This document shows positions 1 to 6,419 of a stretch of 16,873 nt of DNA, piece by piece. Origin of the DNA: CAZALT01 sp964485515 (lineage in GTDB: Bacteria; Actinomycetota; Acidimicrobiia; Acidimicrobiales; Acidimicrobilacustridaceae); NCBI GenBank assembly GCA_964485515.1, contig CAZALT010000072.1:1-16873 (forward strand). The letters are read 5' to 3'. The notes below the pieces were generated by a model. That model saw only the letters and a program-made list of their open reading frames with translations, was not told the origin of the DNA and did not search any database. The position numbers were made by a program, and so were the translations under genes. Each line of letters opens with the position of its first letter. Position 1 is the first letter of the stretch.

Positions 1-2
1 GA

Positions 3-416
3 GTCGCCCCGCAGGCGAAGTGCCCGTCCCGACAGGGTCACGACTGGGGCGACTCGGGGATGACCACCTCCCAGGTGGCCATCCTGTTTCCCGTCGTCCT
101 GTTCTGGCTGATGCTCATCGTCCAGTACGGGCTGTGGTGGCACGCCAAGCAGGTGGCCAACGCAGCGGCCAACTCGGCGGTCGACGCCGCGCAGCTCCCG
201 AGCGGCTCAGCCGCGGCGGGAGACCGCGCCGCGCACGGGTTCCTCGACCAGAGCGGCAACCTCCGCGACGTCGTAGTCACCGTTGACCGCACCCCCGCGC
301 TTGTCACCGTCGAGGTCACCGGACGAGCCCCGCAACTCGTCCCCGGCTTCTCGTGGTCGGTCACCGCTCTCAGCCAGGGCCCGGTCGAGCGATTCATCCC
401 GGAGCCTGAACGATGA
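3..416 (+). CDS. TadE-like pseudopilin-family membrane protein (5' partial)
   Basis: The reading frame is open from the left edge, so the gene probably begins outside the window. An internal ATG at 60 is the alternative start. I prefer the longer frame because the residues before it (HDWGDSG, then MTTSQVAILFP) match the layout of the next gene (RRWGEDRG, then SIAVEVAVIAP), that is, a short charged leader, a glycine and a hydrophobic helix. That is the TadE/TadG pattern: one N-terminal membrane helix (about residues 24-42 of the visible frame), an amphipathic helix rich in Ala, and a small beta-rich extracytoplasmic tail. TadE-like proteins are minor pseudopilins of Flp/Tad pili. The stop overlaps the next start (ATGA at 413), so translation is probably coupled. 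Position +5 after the glycine is Gln rather than Glu. The family assignment is fairly secure; the partner pilus is not visible here. Confidence 0.7.
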   Translation, partial: VAPQAKCPSRQGHDWGDSGMTTSQVAILFPVVLFWLMLIVQYGLWWHAKQVANAAANSAVDAAQLPSGSAAAGDRAAHGFLDQSGNLRDVVVTVDRTPALVTVEVTGRAPQLVPGFSWSVTALSQGPVERFIPEPER

Positions 417-844
417 ACCCGAATCGTCGCCGCTGGGGTGAGGACCGAGGATCGATCGCCGTCGAAGTCGCGGTGATCGCCCCGGCGTTCGTATTCCTGA
501 TGCTCCTGGTGGTGTTTGCCGGCCGCGTCAGCGAAGCCGAAGGCCAGATCGACCGGGCTGCCTCCGAGGCCGCCCGCTCCGCGTCGATGCGTCAGGATCC
601 GAGCGACGCGGCCTCCGACGCCGAGACCGTCGCCCGCGAGAACCTCACCGCCGCCGGTGTTCGCTGCAAGACCCTGACCGTCGATGTCGATGCCGCGAAC
701 TTCCGTCCCGGTGGTCGAGTCGCCGTCACCGTCTCGTGTGAGGCGTCGATGGCCGACGTGACCCTCCTCGGTGTGCCCGGCACGCGCGACTTCAGAAGCC
801 GCTCCGTCGAAGTCATCGACCGCTACCGCGGGAGCGGATCGTGA
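413..844 (+). CDS. TadE-like pseudopilin
   Basis: A 143-aa protein with a basic leader (residues 1-12, MNPNRRRWGEDR), glycine 13, then a hydrophobic helix at about 14-38. If cleavage follows Gly13, Glu18 falls at +5, the glutamate typical of type IV pilin-like prepilins. This is the best-preserved pseudopilin signature of the three tandem genes. A helical stretch (EAEGQIDRAASEAARSAS) follows, then a beta-rich tail with two cysteines (C73 in VRCKT and one in VSCEA) that could form a disulphide outside the membrane. TadE/TadF/TadG proteins initiate or stabilise Flp pili at the cytoplasmic membrane. The gene overlaps both neighbours by 4 nt (ATGA upstream, GTGA downstream). No TadA ATPase, TadB/C platform or Flp pilin lies in the window, so involvement in a real Tad pilus is inferred. 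Confidence 0.75.
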   Translation: MNPNRRRWGEDRGSIAVEVAVIAPAFVFLMLLVVFAGRVSEAEGQIDRAASEAARSASMRQDPSDAASDAETVARENLTAAGVRCKTLTVDVDAANFRPGGRVAVTVSCEASMADVTLLGVPGTRDFRSRSVEVIDRYRGSGS

Positions 845-1245
845 CGCGCCGGTTGACCAGTGATCGAGGCAGCATGACGGCCTTCGTCGCGGTCATCGCG
901 ATCGCGCTCGTGATGGTTGCCGGCATGGCCTACGACGGCGGACAGATCATCGCGGCGCAGGGACGTGCCCGCAGCGACGCGTCCAAGGCTGCACGTGCCG
1001 GCGCCCAAGAGATCGATCTCACGACACTGCGCTTGAGCGGCGAGAGGATGCTCGATCCGTCCGCAGCTCGAGCCAGCGCCGAGGCCTACCTCGCCGACGT
1101 CGGCACCACCGGCATCGTCACAACCGACGGCCCAAACATCACCGTGACCGTCACCCTCATCCAGCCCATGCACATCCTGCCTGGAGCGGACCGCACTATC
1201 GCCGCCACCGAAACTGTCTCCGCACTCGACGAGGCCACACCATGA
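841..1245 (+). CDS. TadE/TadG-like pilus-assembly family protein
   Basis: A 134-aa protein starting with GTG at 841 inside the GTGA overlap with the preceding stop. It begins with a basic leader (MTRRLTSDRG), then a hydrophobic helix at about 11-30 (SMTAFVAVIAIALVMVAGMA), then the YDGG..IAAQGRARSDASKAARAGAQ pattern typical of TadG-like proteins, in which the helix leads to an Ala-rich amphipathic segment and a short extracytoplasmic domain. Residue +5 after the glycine is Phe, so pseudopilin processing here is doubtful and it may stay a membrane-anchored protein. Classic TadG is longer and carries a vWA-like domain, which is absent. The stop overlaps the start of the LysM-BTAD gene (ATGA at 1242), placing both in one operon. 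Confidence 0.7.
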   Translation: MTRRLTSDRGSMTAFVAVIAIALVMVAGMAYDGGQIIAAQGRARSDASKAARAGAQEIDLTTLRLSGERMLDPSAARASAEAYLADVGTTGIVTTDGPNITVTVTLIQPMHILPGADRTIAATETVSALDEATP

Positions 1246-4200
1246 ACAGCCGCCTCCGATCAATCCTCCGCGGTCTCGGATCCACCCTCCTCCTCGTCAT
1301 CCTCCTGGTGGGCCCACCGCTCGCGCTCGCCAAACTCGTGGGCTGGCCCCTGCCCACCTCCATCCCGAGCCTCGACAGTCTCAACCTGGCTCTGCGCTCG
1401 GGCGTCAGCGATGACGCCGTGGCCAAGGGCGTCGCTCTCATCGGCTGGGCGGCCTGGTTCCAGATCGCACTTTCCATCGTCGTCGAGTCGCTCGCCGTGA
1501 TCCGTCGCCACGAGGCACCGTCGGCTCCTGTGCTCCCGGGTTTCCAGGCTGTCGCCGGTCGCCTCGTGTTCAGCGTCGCCGTGATGATCTCCACCATCTC
1601 GCCCGCCGCCGCAGGCGCATCAGGCCCGCATGCCCCGACTCCTATCGTCGCCCTCGCGGCACCGACGACCGTCGCGATGCCCGCCGCGGTCCCGATCGCC
1701 GCGCCCATGCCAGAGACCGTGACATCCGAGCCCACCGCGCCGACGTCCTCGACGTTCGCCCCGCCGACGGTCACGGTCGAGAAGCACGACAGCTTCTGGG
1801 CGATCGCCGAACGCACCCTGGGCGATGGCTACCGCTGGCGCGAGATCCGTGACCTCAACGTCGGCCACACCATGAACACCGGCGACGTCGTCCAGGCCGG
1901 TAGCGACCTCGTCCACCCCGGCTGGGTACTGGAGCTCCCCAGCGATGCCGCCGCCCCGACCTTCGACGCCCCATCGGCTGACGACGTCACGACCGAGGTC
2001 GTCGTCGAACCTGGCGACAACTTCTGGGAGCTGGCCGAGGAACAGCTCGAGGCCGCCACCGGCCAGCCACCATCCGATGCCGACACGCTCCCGTATTGGC
2101 ACGAGCTCATCGAAGCGAACCAGGACCACCTCGTGCAGTCGGGCAACCCGAACCTGATCCTTCCCGGCCAACACCTCACCGCCCCGCCGATCCTCACGCC
2201 GGCAATCGCCGAAGGCGGACCTATCGATGGGCCCGTCACCGGGGCTGAGATCCCGCCGGCGACCGATCCACCTGCACCAGCATCCCCGGTTCCCGAGACG
2301 ACCGACCACCAGGCATCCGCCAGCGAAACGACAGTACCGAGCCCACCGGTAACCGAAGCCGTGCCGACGTCGACCGTCGTCCCCGAGGCCTTGCCATCCA
2401 TCCCGACAGACCAAGCTGGTGAGCAGCAGACCGACGACTCGATCGACGATGACCAGGAGCTGCCGGCGCCCGCCATCGCGCTGGGAGTCGCAAGCGCCGC
2501 TCTCGCGGTCGGCGCGACCCGAGCGATCCGTCGCCGTCGCCTCCGAGCCGCGCACCGGTCGCCGGGCTCGCTGCCCCGACCGGACGACGAAGCAACACAA
2601 GCGGTGCACCGCGAGCTGGTCGTCGACGCCGACGCGAGCGAAGTCGACCAGCTCCGCGCTGTGCTCGGTGACCTTGCCCGCACCCTCGCGGCTGCCGGCG
2701 CGACCGTTCGTCCCCGAGTCGTGCAACAGGCACCGGATCACCTCGACCTCGTCGTGAGTGACCGGTCTGCCACCCCGCCCGGCTGGCACCACGCCGGCGA
2801 CGAAACGCTCTGGACCGCCGACTGCCCCGATCTGACAGCTGACGATCCGGGGATCTGCGCCGCACCGCTCCTCGTCACACTCGGCCAACCCGATGACGGC
2901 GGCCAGATCTACCTCGACCTCGAAGCCGAACGACAGGTCGCCCTCGTCGGCGACCACGAGACGGCTCGTTCGGTCGCACGAGCGATGTTGCTCGAGCTCG
3001 CCCTTACGCCGCTCGCCGACACCTTGGAGGTGCTCGTCATCGGCGACCTCGCCCCGGCAGAGGTCACCGGCCTCGATCACGTCACGCTCGCCTCCGCGTG
3101 GGATGAGGTCGACGACGACCTCATCGCCTGGACCCAACATTCCCACGAGGCCATCACGGGCAACGACTGGCCCAACGCCTTCATCGCCCGCGGCGTCGAC
3201 CCCTACCACGACGCCGTCACCCCGATCGTTGCCATCGCCGCCGAACCACCCCCACCCGGGATCCTCGAGGCGATGGCCACTCACGTGCGTTCGACACTCA
3301 CCGTCGTCGCCGTCGGCCCCGTCGACGGTGCCACCACCATCGAGTGCCAACCCGACAACCTCCGGATCGTCGACCTCGGCCTTGACTGCACGCCCCACCC
3401 GATCGAGCCTGAGTTCCTCGACGCCGTCATCGACCTCGTCACCGATCCAGAACCGCCCGCCGTCGAAGTCAACGGGCAACTGTCGCTGCTGCCCGACTTG
3501 GTGACCGTCATCCCGGACGGGCTCACCGATGAGGAGTCGCTCGCCGATCCCGACTACGAGGTCCTCGTGCGCTGCCTCGGAGACATCCGCGTCGAGGGCG
3601 GCGAACCGCTGGCGGCGAAGCAGACCGCCGTCGTGGCCTACATCGCACTCCACGGCGAAGTCGGCATCAACAAGCTCGAAGACGCCGTTTGGGCCTCGGC
3701 GATCACCACCAACCGACGCAAGCGACTCGCCAACACCATCTCTGAATGCCGCGCCGCGCTCGGCCGACACCTCTTCCCACCTGCGTCGGATGGTCGCTAC
3801 CGGGCCGGACCGGGCATCGCCACCGACCTCGAGCTGTTCGACCGCCGAATCAGACGAGCGGCCGACCAACACCCGGGCGACGCAGCCGACACCCTTCTCA
3901 CCGCCCTCGAGCTCGTGACCGGCGCACCCTTCACCTACCGCGGTGGCGATCGCCCGTCCTTCGCCTGGGTCGAGGTCGAGAACTGGGTCAGCACATGGGA
4001 GCTCAAGGTCGCCGCGGTAGCGCAACGCTGCACCGACCTCCTCCTCGACCTCGGCCGCTGCGAGGACGCGATCGAAGCGTCGATGCAAGCACTCGCCGCC
4101 ATGCCCACCCACACCGGCGTGACCGAAGCCCTCATGCGAGCCCACGCCGCCAACGGCGACCGCCTCGCCGTCCGCCGCGTCTACGAGGAACACCTCACCG

Positions 4201-4274
4201 CACTCGAGGCCCTCGACCTCGATGCACCCGACGAATCCACCACCGACCTCTTCGACCAGCTCCTATCGGCGTGA
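1242..4274 (+). CDS. Membrane-anchored LysM - winged-helix/BTAD (SARP-type) protein
   Basis: A 1010-aa multidomain protein. Hydrophobic segments lie at about 9-30, 62-83 and 105-125. Two LysM peptidoglycan-binding domains follow at about 177-230 (starting VTVEKHDSFWAIAER) and 250-316 (starting VVVEPGDNFWELAEE), then a Pro/Thr/Ala-rich spacer to about 400. A further membrane segment at 406-428 (AIALGVASAALAVGA) ends in a basic stop-transfer RRRRLRAAHR. A roughly 330-residue soluble region follows. The C terminus from about residue 771 has the winged-helix pattern of SARP regulators (VRCLGDIRVEGG, then LEDAVW and RRKRLANTISECRAALG), followed by a BTAD-type helical region ending near residue 1008. 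The order implies wall-binding LysM domains outside and a DNA- or protein-binding BTAD unit inside. Related LysM-BTAD proteins lie beside TadE and conjugation genes in actinobacteria (family knowledge). Its role as a wall-contact sensor is inferred. Confidence 0.82.
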   Translation: MNSRLRSILRGLGSTLLLVILLVGPPLALAKLVGWPLPTSIPSLDSLNLALRSGVSDDAVAKGVALIGWAAWFQIALSIVVESLAVIRRHEAPSAPVLPGFQAVAGRLVFSVAVMISTISPAAAGASGPHAPTPIVALAAPTTVAMPAAVPIAAPMPETVTSEPTAPTSSTFAPPTVTVEKHDSFWAIAERTLGDGYRWREIRDLNVGHTMNTGDVVQAGSDLVHPGWVLELPSDAAAPTFDAPSADDVTTEVVVEPGDNFWELAEEQLEAATGQPPSDADTLPYWHELIEANQDHLVQSGNPNLILPGQHLTAPPILTPAIAEGGPIDGPVTGAEIPPATDPPAPASPVPETTDHQASASETTVPSPPVTEAVPTSTVVPEALPSIPTDQAGEQQTDDSIDDDQELPAPAIALGVASAALAVGATRAIRRRRLRAAHRSPGSLPRPDDEATQAVHRELVVDADASEVDQLRAVLGDLARTLAAAGATVRPRVVQQAPDHLDLVVSDRSATPPGWHHAGDETLWTADCPDLTADDPGICAAPLLVTLGQPDDGGQIYLDLEAERQVALVGDHETARSVARAMLLELALTPLADTLEVLVIGDLAPAEVTGLDHVTLASAWDEVDDDLIAWTQHSHEAITGNDWPNAFIARGVDPYHDAVTPIVAIAAEPPPPGILEAMATHVRSTLTVVAVGPVDGATTIECQPDNLRIVDLGLDCTPHPIEPEFLDAVIDLVTDPEPPAVEVNGQLSLLPDLVTVIPDGLTDEESLADPDYEVLVRCLGDIRVEGGEPLAAKQTAVVAYIALHGEVGINKLEDAVWASAITTNRRKRLANTISECRAALGRHLFPPASDGRYRAGPGIATDLELFDRRIRRAADQHPGDAADTLLTALELVTGAPFTYRGGDRPSFAWVEVENWVSTWELKVAAVAQRCTDLLLDLGRCEDAIEASMQALAAMPTHTGVTEALMRAHAANGDRLAVRRVYEEHLTALEALDLDAPDESTTDLFDQLLSA

Positions 4275-4339
4275 GCGCGGCTGACAGCAAATGTCTGCTT
4301 CCTCGTCTACGGACCTATGGATCTCTGGCCGAAGACTGA

Positions 4340-4359
4340 TCGCTGGGCCGAACCAGCGA
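4340..4359. terminator. Hairpin between convergent genes, possible bidirectional terminator
   Basis: A perfect 7-bp stem (TCGCTGG / CCAGCGA) with a 6-nt GCCGAA loop lies in the 127-bp gap between the end of the LysM-BTAD gene and the convergent end of the RHH-helical-repeat gene. There is no U-tract on either side, so this would be an atypical terminator. The position is its main support. Confidence 0.4.
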
Positions 4360-4401
4360 CTTCGCGACGGTACTCCGGAGAGTTCCTCTTGCCGCTCGCT
4401 C

Positions 4402-5259
4402 CTACTGGTCGTTCGGCACCGGGTCGTGGTGCTGGGCGTTGACATCGGCTCGTGAGATCGGTTCGTTCCAGTCGGCGTTCATGTTGGCGTACTCGATCAA
4501 CTCATCGACGGTATGTGTGAAGTCAGGGCTACTCGCGTCGAGCTTGGTCAGCTGGCGAAGCCAGGCGGAGCGCTCTTGTGGATCGCGGTTGCCGAAGCTC
4601 CAAGCCTCGAGTGCTTCGACCACCTCATTCCGCCCGTCCTTGGCTCGCGTGTCGTCGCTAGCATCGAGTGCAAGGGTGAGCACTGCGAACCCGTGGAATA
4701 GGCGAGCCCGGTTGTCTCGATCGCGCACAGCGGCAAGGTGCTCGATGGCCCTGCTGTACTGCCTGTCGAAGTACAGCTGCTGTCCCAGCAAGTTGCTCGC
4801 CACCAGGTTCTGGCCGTGGATGGTGAGTGCGCGCTCGAGTAGCGCGATCTTCATTCCCCTGGCGAGTTCGCGCTTGCCAGCGAAGCGCGTCAGTTCACGA
4901 GACGCTCGTGCCGGATCACCTGCGTCCGCATCAGACCCGCGCGCAGCTCGCTCGGCCGCGACCGTCGTCATCACTGCAGCAAGTTGAGGCTTGCCGAGCG
5001 CCAGGTATTGGCGAGCGATCGCCGCGGGCGCAGCAGCATCACCTGAGATCGCTGCGATCGCCTCATCGATGGGGACGTCGCCGAGACTTGGGTCGACGTT
5101 GACGCTGACAGTCCCGTCTTCGAGGGCTGCCTCAATGGCCCGCGCCGCAAGCTCGTACATCGTCAAGCCCAAAGACCCAGCCCGTTGTCGAAGGGCTTGG
5201 TGGGTTTCCACGGGAAGGGGAATGTTGATGCGCTTTTCGGAGGCAGCGGGCTCACTCAT
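4402..5259 (-). CDS. Ribbon-helix-helix N-terminal protein with TPR-like helical region
   Basis: A 285-aa protein from the ATG at 5259. The open frame extends to 5337, but I chose 5259 because the conserved-looking domain begins right after it and because a -10 box lies exactly one discriminator length upstream. Residues about 10-48 read as a CopG/Arc-type ribbon-helix-helix: beta strand RINIPLP, helix 1 VETHQALRQRAGSLG, helix 2 TMYELAARAIEAAL. An Asp/Glu-rich spacer follows, then alpha-helical repeats (about 78-215) with TPR-like alternation, for example LLERALTIHGQNLVASNLLG and QYSRAIEHLAAV. RHH domains bind operator DNA as dimers. The rest could bind a protein partner. The gene is divergent from the MazF-like/zinc-ribbon gene with a 203-bp promoter region between them, which would suit a regulator or antitoxin for that gene. 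Specific function is unknown; the TPR call is tentative. Confidence 0.65.
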   Translation of the reverse strand: MSEPAASEKRINIPLPVETHQALRQRAGSLGLTMYELAARAIEAALEDGTVSVNVDPSLGDVPIDEAIAAISGDAAAPAAIARQYLALGKPQLAAVMTTVAAERAARGSDADAGDPARASRELTRFAGKRELARGMKIALLERALTIHGQNLVASNLLGQQLYFDRQYSRAIEHLAAVRDRDNRARLFHGFAVLTLALDASDDTRAKDGRNEVVEALEAWSFGNRDPQERSAWLRQLTKLDASSPDFTHTVDELIEYANMNADWNEPISRADVNAQHHDPVPNDQ

Positions 5260-5265
5260 GGGATG

Positions 5266-5271
5266 AGCATA
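5266..5271 (-). promoter_or_regulatory. -10 box TATGCT giving a predicted leaderless transcript
   Basis: On the minus strand TATGCT (TANNNT class) is followed by a 6-nt discriminator and then directly by the ATG at 5259. Transcription would start at or within one base of the A of the start codon. No Shine-Dalgarno sequence precedes that ATG, consistent with leaderless translation, which is common in actinobacteria. No convincing -35 box is seen at 17 bp. Confidence 0.45.
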
Positions 5272-5342
5272 GCTGAGGTGACCCGCAAGTCGGTATCCGT
5301 CGCCAGAGAAAATATTTCGACTACTTCGTTGCTCCAACAGGG

Positions 5343-5371
5343 TTGACGGCGAGGGCGGCCGGTCCTACGGT
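5343..5371 (+). promoter_or_regulatory. Sigma-70-type promoter TTGACG-17-TACGGT
   Basis: A -35 hexamer TTGACG (5343-5348, five of six consensus positions) is separated by exactly 17 bp from a -10 hexamer TACGGT (5366-5371, matching TANNNT). It points towards the MazF-like/zinc-ribbon gene. The predicted start is near 5378, leaving a leader of about 85 nt. This is the clearest promoter in the window. Confidence 0.65.
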
Positions 5372-5376
5372 GACCT

Positions 5377-5398
5377 TGGCGGTCCTTCCGGACCGCCA
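5377..5398 (+). promoter_or_regulatory. Perfect stem-loop at the predicted transcription start
   Basis: Arms TGGCGGTCC and GGACCGCCA form an uninterrupted 9-bp stem around a TTCC tetraloop. It begins within a base or so of the start predicted from the -10 box at 5366-5371. In RNA it would be a 5'-terminal stabilising hairpin. In DNA it is a symmetric site that could be an operator, with the RHH protein encoded divergently as the obvious candidate ligand. It is too far from the gene start to sequester the ribosome-binding site at 5452-5457. Confidence 0.5.
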
Positions 5399-5451
5399 CT
5401 CGCCGAACTGCGGCTCACCCGCCGGCGTAAGCAAGAACCCATCTGATATCT

Positions 5452-5457
5452 AGGAGA
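5452..5457 (+). promoter_or_regulatory. Ribosome-binding site AGGAGA
   Basis: AGGAGA lies 5 nt before the ATG at 5463 and fixes the start of the MazF-like/zinc-ribbon gene. Confidence 0.65.
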
Positions 5458-5462
5458 ACCCA

Positions 5463-6137
5463 ATGAATATCGAATCTGCTTCCCGCGTTGTTGGCGAGGT
5501 AGTCAGGGTGAACATCCTGAACGCGATCGAGAACCGCAGCGCCCACGGCAAGGAACGTCCCGGCTTGCTCGTGGCTGAAGGCCATGGCCATTGGTGGGTC
5601 CTCGGTCTGACCACCCAGCCTGTCTACAAGTCAGGCGAAACCGCTGGTGAGTCCCGCCAACCCGTCCGCGACCCCGAGCGCTACGGACTGACTCGGCCGT
5701 CGTTCATGTGGAGCAGCCGGCTTGCTCGGGTGTCGAGTATCGACATCACGGAGCACTTCGGTTACGCCGATCAGGATCTCGTAGAGGACGTGATTGCCTT
5801 CGCTGGTCTGTACGGCCACTGGGCCACTGGTCTGCGCTCGTCCGCTGCAGAGAGAGAGCGGGACACGCGCGTTAAGCCACCCTCGCAGAAGTCAGTGTTG
5901 GTCCCGAGCGGTCCACCGGCGGCGAACCGGCCCCCTGAATGGCAGGCGCCGTTGTGGCGCCGGGTGTCGGCTGATGACCGCTGTCCGTTGTGTGGGGAAG
6001 CCACCCGTTGTGCGATGGCTTCCAACAACCTGGTAGCGGTGTGTCACCGATTCGCCGACGGAGGTACTGCTGTCAGGACCGTGAGCGGTGGCATTGTGTG
6101 GGAGCACTCGCTTCGCCAGCGCGCAGGTGCCCGATGA
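5463..6137 (+). CDS. MazF/PemK-like domain fused to a C4 zinc ribbon
   Basis: A 224-aa protein. Residues about 9-115 follow the MazF/PemK (CcdB-fold) layout: a GEVVRVNI first strand (family GDIV), KERPGLLVA at 30-38 (family R-RP-hhh-S), WWVLGLTTQP at 44-53 (hhh-hTTQ), a loop, then GLTRPSFMWSSRLARVSSIDI and a closing helix QDLVEDVIAFAG. MazF-type proteins are usually mRNA or tRNA endoribonucleases. Here the active-site Arg (R32) and Thr (T50/T51) positions look kept, but catalysis is unproven. A Pro-rich linker (about 135-165) joins a C-terminal zinc-ribbon candidate, C174-x2-C177-x5-C183-x10-C194 (DRCPLCG, then TRC and AVC). The linker and ribbon are not part of ordinary MazF, which is about 110 aa. 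The stop overlaps the next start (ATGA). It may be a modified toxin or a PemK-fold nucleic-acid-binding protein. Fold call moderate, zinc ribbon fairly strong. Confidence 0.55.
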   Translation: MNIESASRVVGEVVRVNILNAIENRSAHGKERPGLLVAEGHGHWWVLGLTTQPVYKSGETAGESRQPVRDPERYGLTRPSFMWSSRLARVSSIDITEHFGYADQDLVEDVIAFAGLYGHWATGLRSSAAERERDTRVKPPSQKSVLVPSGPPAANRPPEWQAPLWRRVSADDRCPLCGEATRCAMASNNLVAVCHRFADGGTAVRTVSGGIVWEHSLRQRAGAR

Positions 6138-6379
6138 GTTCCGTGGCGGGCGTTGGGGACCTTCCCGCGAGCGTCTATGTGGCCCTCGCCGTTGCCGGAG
6201 GCGCCATTGCTTGGCACTACATCAACGTGACCGGCGGCAAGGCCAGCGAAGAGACGACGACTTGGATCGAACACGCCGCGGACGGAAGTCGAATCGAGAC
6301 GTCCACGACGAAGGTGGACTATGGCTTCAGCGAAACGCTCGCGAGCTTGATAGGGAACTTCGCACTATGGGCCACGTGA
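6134..6379 (+). CDS. Small single-pass membrane protein, unknown function
   Basis: An 81-aa protein starting with the ATG at 6134 inside the ATGA overlap with the preceding stop. The frame is open further upstream, but that part merely shadows the zinc-ribbon gene. Residues about 12-30 (ASVYVALAVAGGAIAWHYI) form one hydrophobic segment. The following 45 residues are polar and strand-like (GKASEETTTWIEHAADGSRIETSTTKVDYG), and the end is weakly hydrophobic. I recognise no family. Overlap with the MazF-like gene implies co-translation, so it may be a membrane partner, effector or immunity protein for it (inference). It ends 40 bp before the convergent cell-wall hydrolase gene. Confidence 0.6.
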   Translation: MSSVAGVGDLPASVYVALAVAGGAIAWHYINVTGGKASEETTTWIEHAADGSRIETSTTKVDYGFSETLASLIGNFALWAT

Positions 6380-6419
6380 CTTGCCCGCACGGCGTTGACC
6401 TCGGCGCAATCAGAGCTGC

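Noticed and set aside
1620..4193. 857-aa minus-strand open frame opposite the LysM-BTAD gene
   Set aside because: It is a GC-driven antisense shadow: composition is Gly/Asp/Val/Arg-rich without domains, while the plus strand encodes clear LysM and BTAD domains.
5308..5318. AT-rich GAAAATATTTC as an origin or second operator
   Set aside because: A single short AT-rich patch without iterons or DnaA boxes; it lies beyond the usual UP-element window of the plus-strand promoter.
5260..5337. 26-residue upstream extension of the RHH protein
   Set aside because: The extension does not resemble an RHH arm and covers the promoter; a -10 box points to the ATG at 5259.
5990..6133. Upstream extension of the 81-aa membrane protein
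   Set aside because: It overlaps the zinc-ribbon coding sequence; the ATGA overlap at 6134 is the normal start type in this window.
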